DNA from: Thermoplasmatota archaeon | GTDB lineage: Archaea; Thermoplasmatota; Thermoplasmata; RBG-16-68-12; JAJISG01 | NCBI GenBank assembly: GCA_022848835.1 | Contig: JAJISG010000265.1 | Location: 1 to 5,328 of the forward strand | Direction of reading: 5' to 3' | DNA: 5,328 nt | Part shown: positions 1 through 5,328 of the stretch, piece by piece | Layout of the letters: each line of letters starts with the position of its first letter | Position numbering within the stretch: position 1 is the first letter of the stretch | The notes under the pieces: generated by a model | What the model saw: only the letters and a program-made list of their open reading frames with translations | What the model was told of the DNA's origin: nothing | Database searches by the model: none | Translations under genes and position numbers: made by a program

Positions 1-348
1 CTCCCTGATGTGGATGTATGCGTCCGCCACACAAAATTGAATCTGTCCGGAGGGGGTTGGATTCCCACGAAGCTTCTGAAATCCACGTTCATGTATTGTC
101 AGAACGGAACGCTGTATAGCAACTGGGCTTTTGATGAGCTCGTCGCCTTCGCCACTCTTTCCCTGGTTGCCAAGCTCATGCACACAGGCGAAGGACTCGT
201 GAAAATGTACGGGGATATCGATGAGGTGAAGGCCCGGTATCAGCTTAGAGAGTTGAGGCTCTTTAACAAGCGGGTTTCCCTTAGAGAACCAGCCAAGAAG
301 CTCTTTCTGTTTGGGTCTCCCCACGGAATCTATCAGTTCTACTACTGA
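1..348 (+). CDS. Unrecognised protein, 3' end only (5' end outside window)
   Basis: The reading frame is open from the first base of the window to a TGA at 346-348, giving 115 visible residues. A GTG at position 10 lies in frame but has no Shine-Dalgarno sequence before it, and the frame continues upstream, so I treat this as the C-terminal part of a longer protein. I do not recognise the family. It is a soluble-looking mixed sequence with a glycine-rich patch (SGGGW), a hydrophobic helix-like stretch (AFATLSLVAKLM), a charged middle rich in Arg/Lys/Glu, and an aromatic C-terminus ending IYQFYY. No signal peptide, metal-binding cysteine cluster or nucleotide-binding loop is visible. The next gene starts 8 bp after the stop on the same strand, so the two are probably co-transcribed and may share a pathway. 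No function is assigned. Confidence 0.6.
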   Translation, partial: LPDVDVCVRHTKLNLSGGGWIPTKLLKSTFMYCQNGTLYSNWAFDELVAFATLSLVAKLMHTGEGLVKMYGDIDEVKARYQLRELRLFNKRVSLREPAKKLFLFGSPHGIYQFYY

Positions 349-351
349 GGG
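347..351 (+). promoter_or_regulatory. Shine-Dalgarno site of the FAD oxidoreductase gene
   Basis: GAGGG lies 5 nt before the ATG at 357 and overlaps the TGA stop of the upstream gene. It complements the 3' end of archaeal 16S rRNA. Its position over the stop codon suggests that translation of the downstream gene is coupled to that of the upstream one, and it supports ATG 357 as the start. Confidence 0.6.
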
Positions 352-356
352 ATTGG

Positions 357-1439
357 ATGTATGATGCTCTCGTCGTCGGAGCCGGACCCGCGGGGGCGAC
401 GGCAGCTTTTCTGCTGGCGAGGTCCGGCATAAGCACAGTCATCCTGGACAAGAGCGTTCTACCGAGAAAGAAGATATGTGGAGGACTAATCACAGCCCAC
501 TGCTCGGCGGAGATCAAGAGGCTTTTTGGCGTCGAGATCCCGGAGGAAGTGCACGTTGAACCCCCTATTCTCACCGAGTGGGTCATACCTCCGAGCGGCA
601 GGGAGAATGGCTTTCATAATCCGTCAAGTCGCATACAGAACATCGACAGAGGCAGGTTCGACTACTGGTTGACTCGGATGGCCGTTGCAGAGGGCGCCAC
701 TCTTCTCTGCTCTACGGAACTGGTCGACATACGGGAGAATCACGACGCGTTAGTCGCTCGATTTCGGGGGGAGAATGGAATAGTGAAATTCAGGGTTAGT
801 CATCTCATTGGGGCCGACGGGGTGTATAGCACCTGCAGAAGGAGGCTGTATGGAGGGTCTCAGAGCACGATATCCGTAGTACAGGAGTACTATGCAGAGA
901 GGGGAACTTTCGAGGACGCTTTCTATCTGCTCTTTAGAGGTGACATCTCCCCTATCTATGCCTATGTCGTTCCAAAGGATGGCTGCACAGTCCTGGGTCT
1001 CGGAGTCCATCGGAGCCTAGGACCTCCAGCGACCGTGGCCTTCTCAAGATTCCGTAAGTGGCTCTCCGAAGAATATGACTATGAAGCTGGTGGTTTCATT
1101 CGAAGGGAGGGGTGGTCTATACCCTTCGGAGACGTGGCCTATGGTGAGGGGAGAGTACTACTGATCGGAGATGCAGGAGGCTTCTGTGAGCCATTCACGG
1201 GGGAGGGCATCTACTTCGGGATTGAGAGCGCGAAGGCCGCGGTCACCGCCATATTATCGAAAGAGGATGCCTCGGGGAGCGTTGCTGATCTATATCGGAG
1301 AGTAGCGGATCCTATCGGTGAGAAAGTGCGGGAGATTACGGACTACGTGCTAACGTTGACCGATGAAGAAAGGGAGAGAAGGATACAGGAAAAAAGAGCG
1401 AAGCTAGTGGAACAATCAAAGGTGCTAGCAGCGGCATGA
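357..1439 (+). CDS. Geranylgeranyl reductase family FAD-dependent oxidoreductase
   Basis: A 360-residue flavoprotein of the geranylgeranyl reductase group (p-hydroxybenzoate hydroxylase fold). Known members hydrogenate isoprenoid double bonds, such as archaeal digeranylgeranyl-glycerophospholipids or chlorophyll side chains. Visible landmarks are the N-terminal dinucleotide-binding loop GAGPAG (residues 8-13) with an acidic D31 ending the second strand; the family's KKICGG stretch (38-43); RGRFDYWL (98-105); GADGVYST (152-159), the second FAD contact; SPIYAYVVPK (198-207), resembling the family's P-x-x-Y-x-W-x-F-P substrate motif; and GDAGGFCEPFTGEGI (271-285), which binds the FAD pyrophosphate and ribityl chain. 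The start is fixed by the Shine-Dalgarno site and by the loop beginning at residue 8. At 360 residues it is somewhat shorter than the usual 390-450, mainly at the C-terminus, which ends in a charged helix. TGEGI replaces the TGGGI I associate with archaeal lipid reductases, so the substrate is uncertain. Membership of the family is firm. Confidence 0.9.
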   Translation: MYDALVVGAGPAGATAAFLLARSGISTVILDKSVLPRKKICGGLITAHCSAEIKRLFGVEIPEEVHVEPPILTEWVIPPSGRENGFHNPSSRIQNIDRGRFDYWLTRMAVAEGATLLCSTELVDIRENHDALVARFRGENGIVKFRVSHLIGADGVYSTCRRRLYGGSQSTISVVQEYYAERGTFEDAFYLLFRGDISPIYAYVVPKDGCTVLGLGVHRSLGPPATVAFSRFRKWLSEEYDYEAGGFIRREGWSIPFGDVAYGEGRVLLIGDAGGFCEPFTGEGIYFGIESAKAAVTAILSKEDASGSVADLYRRVADPIGEKVREITDYVLTLTDEERERRIQEKRAKLVEQSKVLAAA

Positions 1440-1442
1440 GCC

Positions 1443-2549
1443 TCATAGCACTGCCCTCTCTGTGAAGAAGGTGCCAAGAAGATCACTGATACCGTGCAGG
1501 TCATCCACCACTCCATTCCAGTCCGCGATGGCAGCCCTGTTCTTCACTTCGAAATTACCCAAAGCCTCTATCATCTGTCTTCGGAGGAAATCGCTCTCCA
1601 CCCCGCGGATTACCAGGGCGAGGTAGCAGAACTGTCCTCTCTCAATTATGATCCTCACATCGCCATGCTCCACGGTCCTTAGCCACTTTCCCACCAGGTA
1701 TGGGAATGATGTTTTCATGAAGCTCTGTATGGCGTCTAGGGTCGCCCCGAAAATGTCATCATCCACGCTTTGGGACCCGCCTTTCCTTCCTCTTGATTCT
1801 ATCAGCGTTCCGTTTTCATAGATCAAGAATGCATCGATGAGATCGAATCGCCTGCGCGCCCAATTCAACATAGCACCCGAGATTCTTGTGCCCGCCGTTG
1901 GCATCAGAGCTCTTACCGTCAAGATTCCAGGAAAGAGCATCAGGGAGGAGAAGAAGGGGGGCAGATCGGCGAGTCCGATGAAGGCAAATAGAGTGTTGGT
2001 GGCAAGGCCAAAAAAGAGGGCTATCAGGAGGGTCACGGTAATGCCCAGTACCCTTCTCCCAAGCAGCCGGCTCTGTTCTGCGACTATTCTAGAGGCCTTA
2101 TATGTCAGATAGATGCCCCCGACCATGAAGCCCACGATGTAGCCGAGCCATACGCTGAACCACAGCTGATTGTAGCTTACCACGAAACCGTTCCAGCTGG
2201 TTTCGTTAAGGCCGGGTTCAAGTAAGACCGTCCAGATCAGAGCGATAGGCAGGGCGGTGGCGATTATGAAAATCATGTCCTGGCGCTTGGGACGGCCCAC
2301 GTACCATCTCGCGAAGAGGAAGAAGAACAAGACCGAGAGGTTCAGCGCGGTGAGCCCGGTGCGAATCTCCGCTATTGCGAAACTCTCGTTGCCTGCCCTA
2401 AAGAATAGCCAGTCCATGAAAGCGTAGAGGCCACCAAACCCTGCAGCAAGCATGAAGGCCAATTCCGTTAGTGTCTTCATCCGTCCCCTCATGACTTGAA
2501 GGAAGACGATGCCCCACCAGATAGAGGCGGTTAGGATAGGAGCCTGCAA
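1443..2549 (-). CDS. Seven-helix membrane sensor-like protein with soluble C-terminal domain
   Basis: The in-frame part begins with TTG at 2549 and encodes 368 residues. Seven hydrophobic segments lie near residues 1-19, 27-50, 65-84, 90-110, 128-151, 167-193 and 197-217. Basic stretches (RGRMK, RPKRQ, SRLLGRR, ARRR) fall after helices 1, 3, 5 and 7, predicting an outside N-terminus and cytoplasmic C-terminus. This resembles the 7TM input region found at the front of many archaeal and bacterial histidine kinases. The cytoplasmic part (about 234-346) is an alpha/beta domain with IYENGTLIES, DDDIFGATLDAIQSFM, VRIIIERGQFCYLALVIRG and IADWNG. Its pattern recalls a roadblock/LC7-like sensory domain seen in euryarchaeal membrane proteins; that assignment is from memory. 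No H-box, ATPase, GGDEF or methyl-accepting segment is present, so signalling must go through a partner. The start is doubtful: ATG 2581 with a good Shine-Dalgarno site is one base out of frame. Other starts are ATG 2492 and ATG 2480, the latter preceded by GAGGGG but losing helix 1. The gene converges on the oxidoreductase gene with 3 bp between stops. Confidence 0.75.
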   Translation of the reverse strand: MQAPILTASIWWGIVFLQVMRGRMKTLTELAFMLAAGFGGLYAFMDWLFFRAGNESFAIAEIRTGLTALNLSVLFFFLFARWYVGRPKRQDMIFIIATALPIALIWTVLLEPGLNETSWNGFVVSYNQLWFSVWLGYIVGFMVGGIYLTYKASRIVAEQSRLLGRRVLGITVTLLIALFFGLATNTLFAFIGLADLPPFFSSLMLFPGILTVRALMPTAGTRISGAMLNWARRRFDLIDAFLIYENGTLIESRGRKGGSQSVDDDIFGATLDAIQSFMKTSFPYLVGKWLRTVEHGDVRIIIERGQFCYLALVIRGVESDFLRRQMIEALGNFEVKNRAAIADWNGVVDDLHGISDLLGTFFTERAVL

Positions 2550-2582
2550 CAGTACGACGATTAATTCACTGGGGATGACATC

Positions 2583-2589
2583 TCACCTC
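2583..2589 (-). promoter_or_regulatory. Strong Shine-Dalgarno GAGGTGA before ATG 2581
   Basis: On the minus strand GAGGTGA ends one base before ATG 2581 (GAGG core to ATG is 4 nt). It is the best Shine-Dalgarno match I found in the window. As sequenced, this ATG opens a frame of only six codons (MSSPVN, stop at 2563-2561). The long membrane-protein frame begins 32 nt downstream at a TTG that has no Shine-Dalgarno site. The site therefore argues that the real start of the membrane protein is 2581. Confidence 0.6.
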
Positions 2590-2627
2590 GGGCCAGGCCA
2601 GATCACTTCAATTGTTGGGAAAGTCTT

Positions 2628-2638
2628 CATATAAAGCT
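2628..2638 (-). promoter_or_regulatory. Archaeal TATA box for the 7TM membrane-protein gene
   Basis: The minus strand reads AGCTTTATATG here, preceded by CCA, which could serve as a BRE. It matches the archaeal TATA consensus (TTTATATA-like) and stands out as AT-rich in GC-rich surroundings. Initiation is expected about 25 nt downstream, near 2606, which would leave a leader of about 25 nt before the Shine-Dalgarno-supported ATG at 2581. The spacing suits that start better than the TTG at 2549. The core is nearly symmetric, but no + strand gene lies downstream. Confidence 0.5.
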
Positions 2639-2648
2639 TGGCGGGGCA

Positions 2649-2664
2649 TTATCAGATTGGATAA
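2649..2664. repeat. Small inverted repeat TTATC-N6-GATAA
   Basis: A perfect 5-bp inverted repeat with a 6-nt spacer lies 22 bp past the ligase stop and 13 bp upstream of the TATA box of the membrane-protein gene. It is too AT-rich and short for a firm terminator call. It could be a weak hairpin after the ligase gene, a regulator site upstream of the TATA box, or chance. The rest of the 137-bp gap holds only the promoter and Shine-Dalgarno elements listed separately. Confidence 0.2.
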
Positions 2665-2686
2665 CACGCTGCTGGACGGGCGAGTG

Positions 2687-4435
2687 TCAACCGACTTTCT
2701 TCAGCTGGCTCCTATACATCGACAGAATCTCGTCATCAGTCGTCGCATCCCTTGGCCCCTTGTCCCCCCGCCACCGACCCGTGAATCTGGGGAACCTGAT
2801 AGCCAATCCAGAGCCTTCCCTGATGGCTTCGAAGGCACAGGTGTGAGTGGGACTCAGGGTTATCTCCGCCCCCAGGACCTCGAGTACCAGGGCTGGCTCA
2901 AACCACTGGTCTGCCTCCAAGCGTGAGTCAACGCGAGTGTGCCTTCCCTCCTGCTCATATCTCTTCAACTTCTCGGGCAGAGAGAAGAGGGCCTCGTCGT
3001 CGAAGCCGCTGCCAAGCTTGCACACGCTCCTGAAAAGGTCCTCTTCAGGATCATAAGAGGTCATCAGAAGCGCGCCGTAGGTCCCGGCCCTCCGTCCTCG
3101 GCCAGCGAAGGCTCCCACTATCACAAGATCGACGGTGTCTGCCATCTCCGCCTTGTAATCTCGCTTGTACTTGATCCACTGCCAGCCTCGGGCCCCCGCC
3201 GCATAGGGAGAGTCGAGGGCTTTGGCTATGAGCCCCTCGCACCCGTGATCGATGGCCTGTTCGAAGAAATCCTCTGCATCCTTCGGCTCCTCCGCGATGA
3301 GAGTCTCCGCCAGCCTGACCTTCTCGGTCGTCTTTATGCTTCGCTCGAGGGCGTCCCGTCGTTCCGTGTAGGGCCTCTCTATGAGCTCCTGACCGTCCAG
3401 GTAGAGGCAGTCGAACAGTAGAAGGTGGACTGGCGTCTCTTTCGACACCTTGGCGATGTCATACTTTCGGCCCCGACGATGGGAGACCTCCTGGAAGGGG
3501 AGCAAGGCGCCGGTGTTCACGTCGATAGGGACGGCTTCTCCCTCGAGGATGGCCTCCCTGCCCTTGAAGGCCAGGCTGAGCTCCTGGAGGATATCCGGGA
3601 ACTGCTCCGTCAGGTCCTCCAGCCGCCGGGAGAAGAGGGTGATGATACCGCGACCTATATGGGCCTGGATGCGTAGTCCATCATACTTGTACTCCAGGGC
3701 GCATTTCCCTAACTTCTCGAAGACCTGCTCCAGGCCAGGCAGTCTCTCGCAGAGCATGGCCCTTACGGGAATGCCCACCTGGAGGTGGATCTCCTCTAAG
3801 CCCTCGAGGCCTCCGCGGGCCAGAACGCCTGCGACCGTCCCCAGGTCGGAGGAGACGTTGTAGGCCCTCTCGACATGGCCACGCTCCTCTTTTGAGGCGA
3901 AGGCGGCCGCCAAAGCGTCGATGATGGTCATGTCCGCCACCCCAAGACGCATCTTACCCACAATGATCCTGAGGATGTACCGCGCCTCCTTTGGCGTTGA
4001 GTCGTGCAGCAGGTCGGCCAGGAGCTTGATTTTTTCATCCTGGGAGCCGGTCCCGGAGGCCTGAGCTATCCGCACCAGGTTGTCATACACCTTCTGAACG
4101 GTGAGAGGGGCGCCAAAGAGGGTCCTCTGCTTCTTCTGACTCAGGATCTCCTCGGCCACAGTACCCATGTCCCCGAGTCGCTTCCACATGCCCTCTACCT
4201 CTCCCGCTGTGAGTCCGGTCGTGAAAGCCAGGGCCCGCAGGACGAGCTTCTCCGCCAGCCCCATCTCGAGGCCCTTGAACTCGGGAAGGAGGGTTCCCTG
4301 AGTGAGATAAACGACCTTGCCGATTTGGGCTATGGGCACGGCCTGGAAGAGTCGCCGCAGCTGCTCCGTCATCTCCAACCGCTTGGTTGTCCCTTCCAGC
4401 CGTTCGTAAACGTCGACCAGGGCCGCGAACCTCAA
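2687..4435 (-). CDS. lig: ATP-dependent DNA ligase (archaeal type)
   Basis: A full-length 582-residue ligase that seals nicks in duplex DNA during replication and repair through an enzyme-AMP intermediate. The N-terminal helical DNA-binding domain spans about 1-205 and opens with the typical archaeal MRF...YERLE.TT.RLEMTE pattern. In the adenylation domain (about 215-425), motif I is EYKYDGLR with K250 as the AMP-accepting lysine. Motif Ia is LFSRRLEDLTEQFPDI (267-282), motif III LEGEAV (297-302), motif IIIa LLLFDCLYLDG (338-348), motif IV EGLIAK (400-405) and motif V WIKYKRDY (420-427). The OB domain follows and ends with motif VI, RFPRF...R.R.DK (547-559). All catalytic motifs are intact and the length is normal (560-600). 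The start is TTG 4435, preceded by GAGG at 7 nt and overlapping the purB stop as TTGA, so expression is probably coupled to purB. The protein ends LKKVG at a TGA (2687-2689). Confidence 0.96.
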   Translation of the reverse strand: MRFAALVDVYERLEGTTKRLEMTEQLRRLFQAVPIAQIGKVVYLTQGTLLPEFKGLEMGLAEKLVLRALAFTTGLTAGEVEGMWKRLGDMGTVAEEILSQKKQRTLFGAPLTVQKVYDNLVRIAQASGTGSQDEKIKLLADLLHDSTPKEARYILRIIVGKMRLGVADMTIIDALAAAFASKEERGHVERAYNVSSDLGTVAGVLARGGLEGLEEIHLQVGIPVRAMLCERLPGLEQVFEKLGKCALEYKYDGLRIQAHIGRGIITLFSRRLEDLTEQFPDILQELSLAFKGREAILEGEAVPIDVNTGALLPFQEVSHRRGRKYDIAKVSKETPVHLLLFDCLYLDGQELIERPYTERRDALERSIKTTEKVRLAETLIAEEPKDAEDFFEQAIDHGCEGLIAKALDSPYAAGARGWQWIKYKRDYKAEMADTVDLVIVGAFAGRGRRAGTYGALLMTSYDPEEDLFRSVCKLGSGFDDEALFSLPEKLKRYEQEGRHTRVDSRLEADQWFEPALVLEVLGAEITLSPTHTCAFEAIREGSGLAIRFPRFTGRWRGDKGPRDATTDDEILSMYRSQLKKVG

Positions 4436-5190
4436 TTGGAGTCCTCGCAGATGGACACTACCCTGTCCACGATCTCCTCACTGGCTCCCAGGTAGTTGCG
4501 GGGGTCGAGCGCCTCCTCCAACTCCGCCTCGCTAAGGGCGGAGGCGACCGCCTCATCCCGAAGGAGGACCTCTCTCAGCCCTTTCTGCTCGGAGCGAGCT
4601 TCCAGGGAGAGCTGACGAACCAGTTCATGCGCCTTCTGGCGGCCCATGCCCTTCTTGGCAAGGAACATCATGACAGCCTCGGCCATAACCAGGCCGCCGG
4701 TGGCTTCCAGATTCTCCCACATCCTATCCTCCCGGACTCGAAGATTCTCGAAGACCCCGGACATTTTGTGGAGCATGTCGTCCACCAGAACGGTCACGTG
4801 GGGGAGGATGAACCTCTCTGCTGAGGAGTTTGTGAGGTCCCGCTCATGCCAGAGGGACACGTTCTCGTAAGCTGGGACGACGAATCCCCTCACGATGCGA
4901 GCCAGGCCACAGACGTTCTCCGAGGTTATGGGATTCTCCTTGTGGGCCATAGTGGAGCTGCCCACTTGTCCCTTCTCAAAGGCCTCAGCCACCTCTCCTA
5001 TCTCCGTCCGCTGCAGATTGCGCACCTCCGTGGCAAACTTCTCCAGGCTGGAGGCGATGCCCACCATGAGAGCGACATATTCAGCATACCGGTCCCGACC
5101 GACTACCTGAATGGACGCCTCCTCTCCCGAGAGACCGAGGCTCTCCATCACGATGTCCTGGATTCGACTGGCAGCATCCCCGAAGGCCCT
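4432..5190 (-). CDS. purB: Adenylosuccinate lyase, N-terminal part missing
   Basis: The C-terminal ~250 residues of PurB, a fumarase/aspartase-superfamily enzyme that releases fumarate from SAICAR and from adenylosuccinate in purine synthesis. Visible marks, numbered from the TTG at 5313, are: IQVVGRDRYAEYV (68-80); VRNLQRTEIGEV (97-108); the flexible signature loop GSSTMAHKENPITSE (118-132) with the catalytic-loop serines and the lysine and asparagine of HKxN; WHERDLTNSSAERF (155-168); and YLGASEEIVDRV (274-285) near the C-terminus. PurB similarity starts at AFGD (about 5187). Upstream the frame stays open to the window edge but reads low-complexity Ser/Pro/Ala sequence unlike PurB. Whole enzymes have 430-460 residues, so about 190 are absent, including the regions that supply both catalytic histidines. 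As written it cannot be active. It is either a rearranged remnant or a good gene cut by a chimeric join. It overlaps the ligase start by 4 nt. Confidence 0.88.
   Translation of the reverse strand, partial: RAFGDAASRIQDIVMESLGLSGEEASIQVVGRDRYAEYVALMVGIASSLEKFATEVRNLQRTEIGEVAEAFEKGQVGSSTMAHKENPITSENVCGLARIVRGFVVPAYENVSLWHERDLTNSSAERFILPHVTVLVDDMLHKMSGVFENLRVREDRMWENLEATGGLVMAEAVMMFLAKKGMGRQKAHELVRQLSLEARSEQKGLREVLLRDEAVASALSEAELEEALDPRNYLGASEEIVDRVVSICEDSN
4443..4446 (-). promoter_or_regulatory. Shine-Dalgarno site of the ligase gene inside purB
   Basis: GAGG on the minus strand lies 7 nt before TTG 4435, within the last codons of purB. It supports the non-ATG start and points to coupled translation across the TTGA stop/start overlap (4435-4432). 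Confidence 0.55.
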
Positions 5191-5194
5191 CGGC

Positions 5195-5328
5195 GATGGT
5201 GGTTGGCTTGCCGAAGCCGAGGTCAAAGCGCAGCGAAGCGTGGAGATCTTCAACCGGTGCGTCAAGGGGCTAAGGAACAAGCTCGAAGTGTGGTGCCATA
5301 CTTGCTGGGGCAACCCGGCCCAGCAGCG
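5195..5328 (+). pseudogene. Fragment of MetE-like cobalamin-independent methionine synthase family gene
   Basis: On the plus strand one frame is open to the right edge and reads DGGWLAEAEVKAQ, then SVEIFNRCVKGLRNKLEV, then WCHTCWGNPAQQ. The pattern N-R-x-V-x-G-(7-9)-H-x-C-W-G-N resembles the zinc-binding region of MetE-family methyltransferases, in which the H-x-C pair holds the zinc that activates homocysteine or another thiol (here His at 5297 and Cys at 5303). The recognisable part begins around 5200-5240 with no start codon or ribosome site before it. To the left the opposite strand is clearly purB, so the N-terminal part of this gene is missing. The C-terminal part lies outside the window. 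The assignment rests on about 45 residues recognised by eye. It may be part of an intact gene elsewhere joined here by mistake. Confidence 0.5.
5205..5218. repeat. Hairpin at the purB/MetE-like junction
   Basis: GGCTT-GCCG-AAGCC forms a perfect 5-bp stem with a 4-nt loop. A second, wider inverted pair, CCTCGGC (5188-5194) and GCCGAGG (5216-5222), surrounds most of it. Both lie where purB similarity ends and MetE-like similarity begins. Short inverted repeats can promote fold-back joins in cells or during amplification, but in GC-rich DNA such repeats also arise by chance. Confidence 0.35.

Noticed and set aside
281..586. Minus-strand open frame of 101 codons, and another at 750-1010
   Set aside because: Antisense to the flavoprotein gene, whose FAD motifs are intact through this stretch; no ribosome site or recognisable protein.
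1837..2112. Plus-strand frame of 91 codons, and another at 1494-1682
   Set aside because: Antisense to the membrane protein; basic, low-complexity translations without domain features.
2550..2686. A small RNA or riboswitch in the gap between ligase and membrane-protein genes
   Set aside because: Only a weak 5-bp hairpin, a TATA box and a ribosome site are visible; the space from predicted initiation to ATG is about 25 nt, too short for a riboswitch.
2939..3421. Plus-strand open frame of 160 codons opposite the ligase gene, and similar ones at 2612-2926, 3425-3863 and 4004-4495
   Set aside because: They lie antisense to a gene with all ligase motifs. GC-rich coding DNA commonly leaves such frames open, and their translations show no family features.
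4387..5110. Plus-strand frames at 4387-4824, 4646-4870 and 4895-5110
   Set aside because: Opposite conserved PurB motifs; no independent coding evidence.
5190..5313. The TTG at 5313 as the true start of a short adenylosuccinate lyase
   Set aside because: The first 40 or so residues do not resemble PurB, no Shine-Dalgarno site precedes the TTG, and the opposite strand reads as a different protein family here.
1..5328. CRISPR array, insertion sequence, tRNA or rRNA
   Set aside because: No spaced direct repeats, transposase motifs, terminal repeats, cloverleaf with CCA-type end, or ribosomal RNA core sequences were seen on either strand.

Overview
The window looks archaeal, most likely euryarchaeal. 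It carries a full-length archaeal-type ATP-dependent DNA ligase, a geranylgeranyl-reductase-family flavoprotein, a TATA-box promoter, short GAGG/GAGGTGA Shine-Dalgarno sites, and TTG starts beside ATG. I cannot fix the lineage from sequence alone. The 7TM sensor architecture recalls Thermoplasmata-like and methanogen-related lineages, but that is an impression.

Layout. Positions 1-1439 (+ strand) hold the 3' end of an unrecognised gene, followed 8 bp later by a geranylgeranyl-reductase-family FAD oxidoreductase, apparently in one operon. Positions 1443-2549 (- strand) hold a seven-helix membrane protein with a soluble C-terminal domain, converging on the oxidoreductase with only 3 bp between stops. 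A 137-bp intergenic stretch (2550-2686) holds a TATA box and Shine-Dalgarno site for the membrane gene. The well-placed ATG next to that site is out of frame with the long frame, which suggests a 1-nt loss or error in a run of four Gs (+ strand). Positions 2687-4435 (- strand) encode the DNA ligase. Its TTG start overlaps the stop of an adenylosuccinate lyase gene (purB), a tight purB-lig pair.

Right edge. PurB-like sequence stops abruptly near 5187, and about 190 N-terminal residues are missing. Beyond it the opposite strand carries a different gene fragment resembling the zinc-binding region of a cobalamin-independent methionine synthase (MetE-like) protein, also without its N-terminal part. 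Two genes cut head-to-head at one point indicate a rearrangement or, more probably, a chimeric join at a contig end. A small hairpin lies at the join.

Functional reading. The window covers isoprenoid or flavin redox chemistry, a membrane sensor without a recognisable kinase, purine/AMP synthesis and DNA joining. Apart from the operonic pairs these genes have no obvious common pathway. No mobile element, CRISPR array, rRNA or tRNA was recognised. The points most worth a second look are the right-end junction and the start of the 7TM protein.
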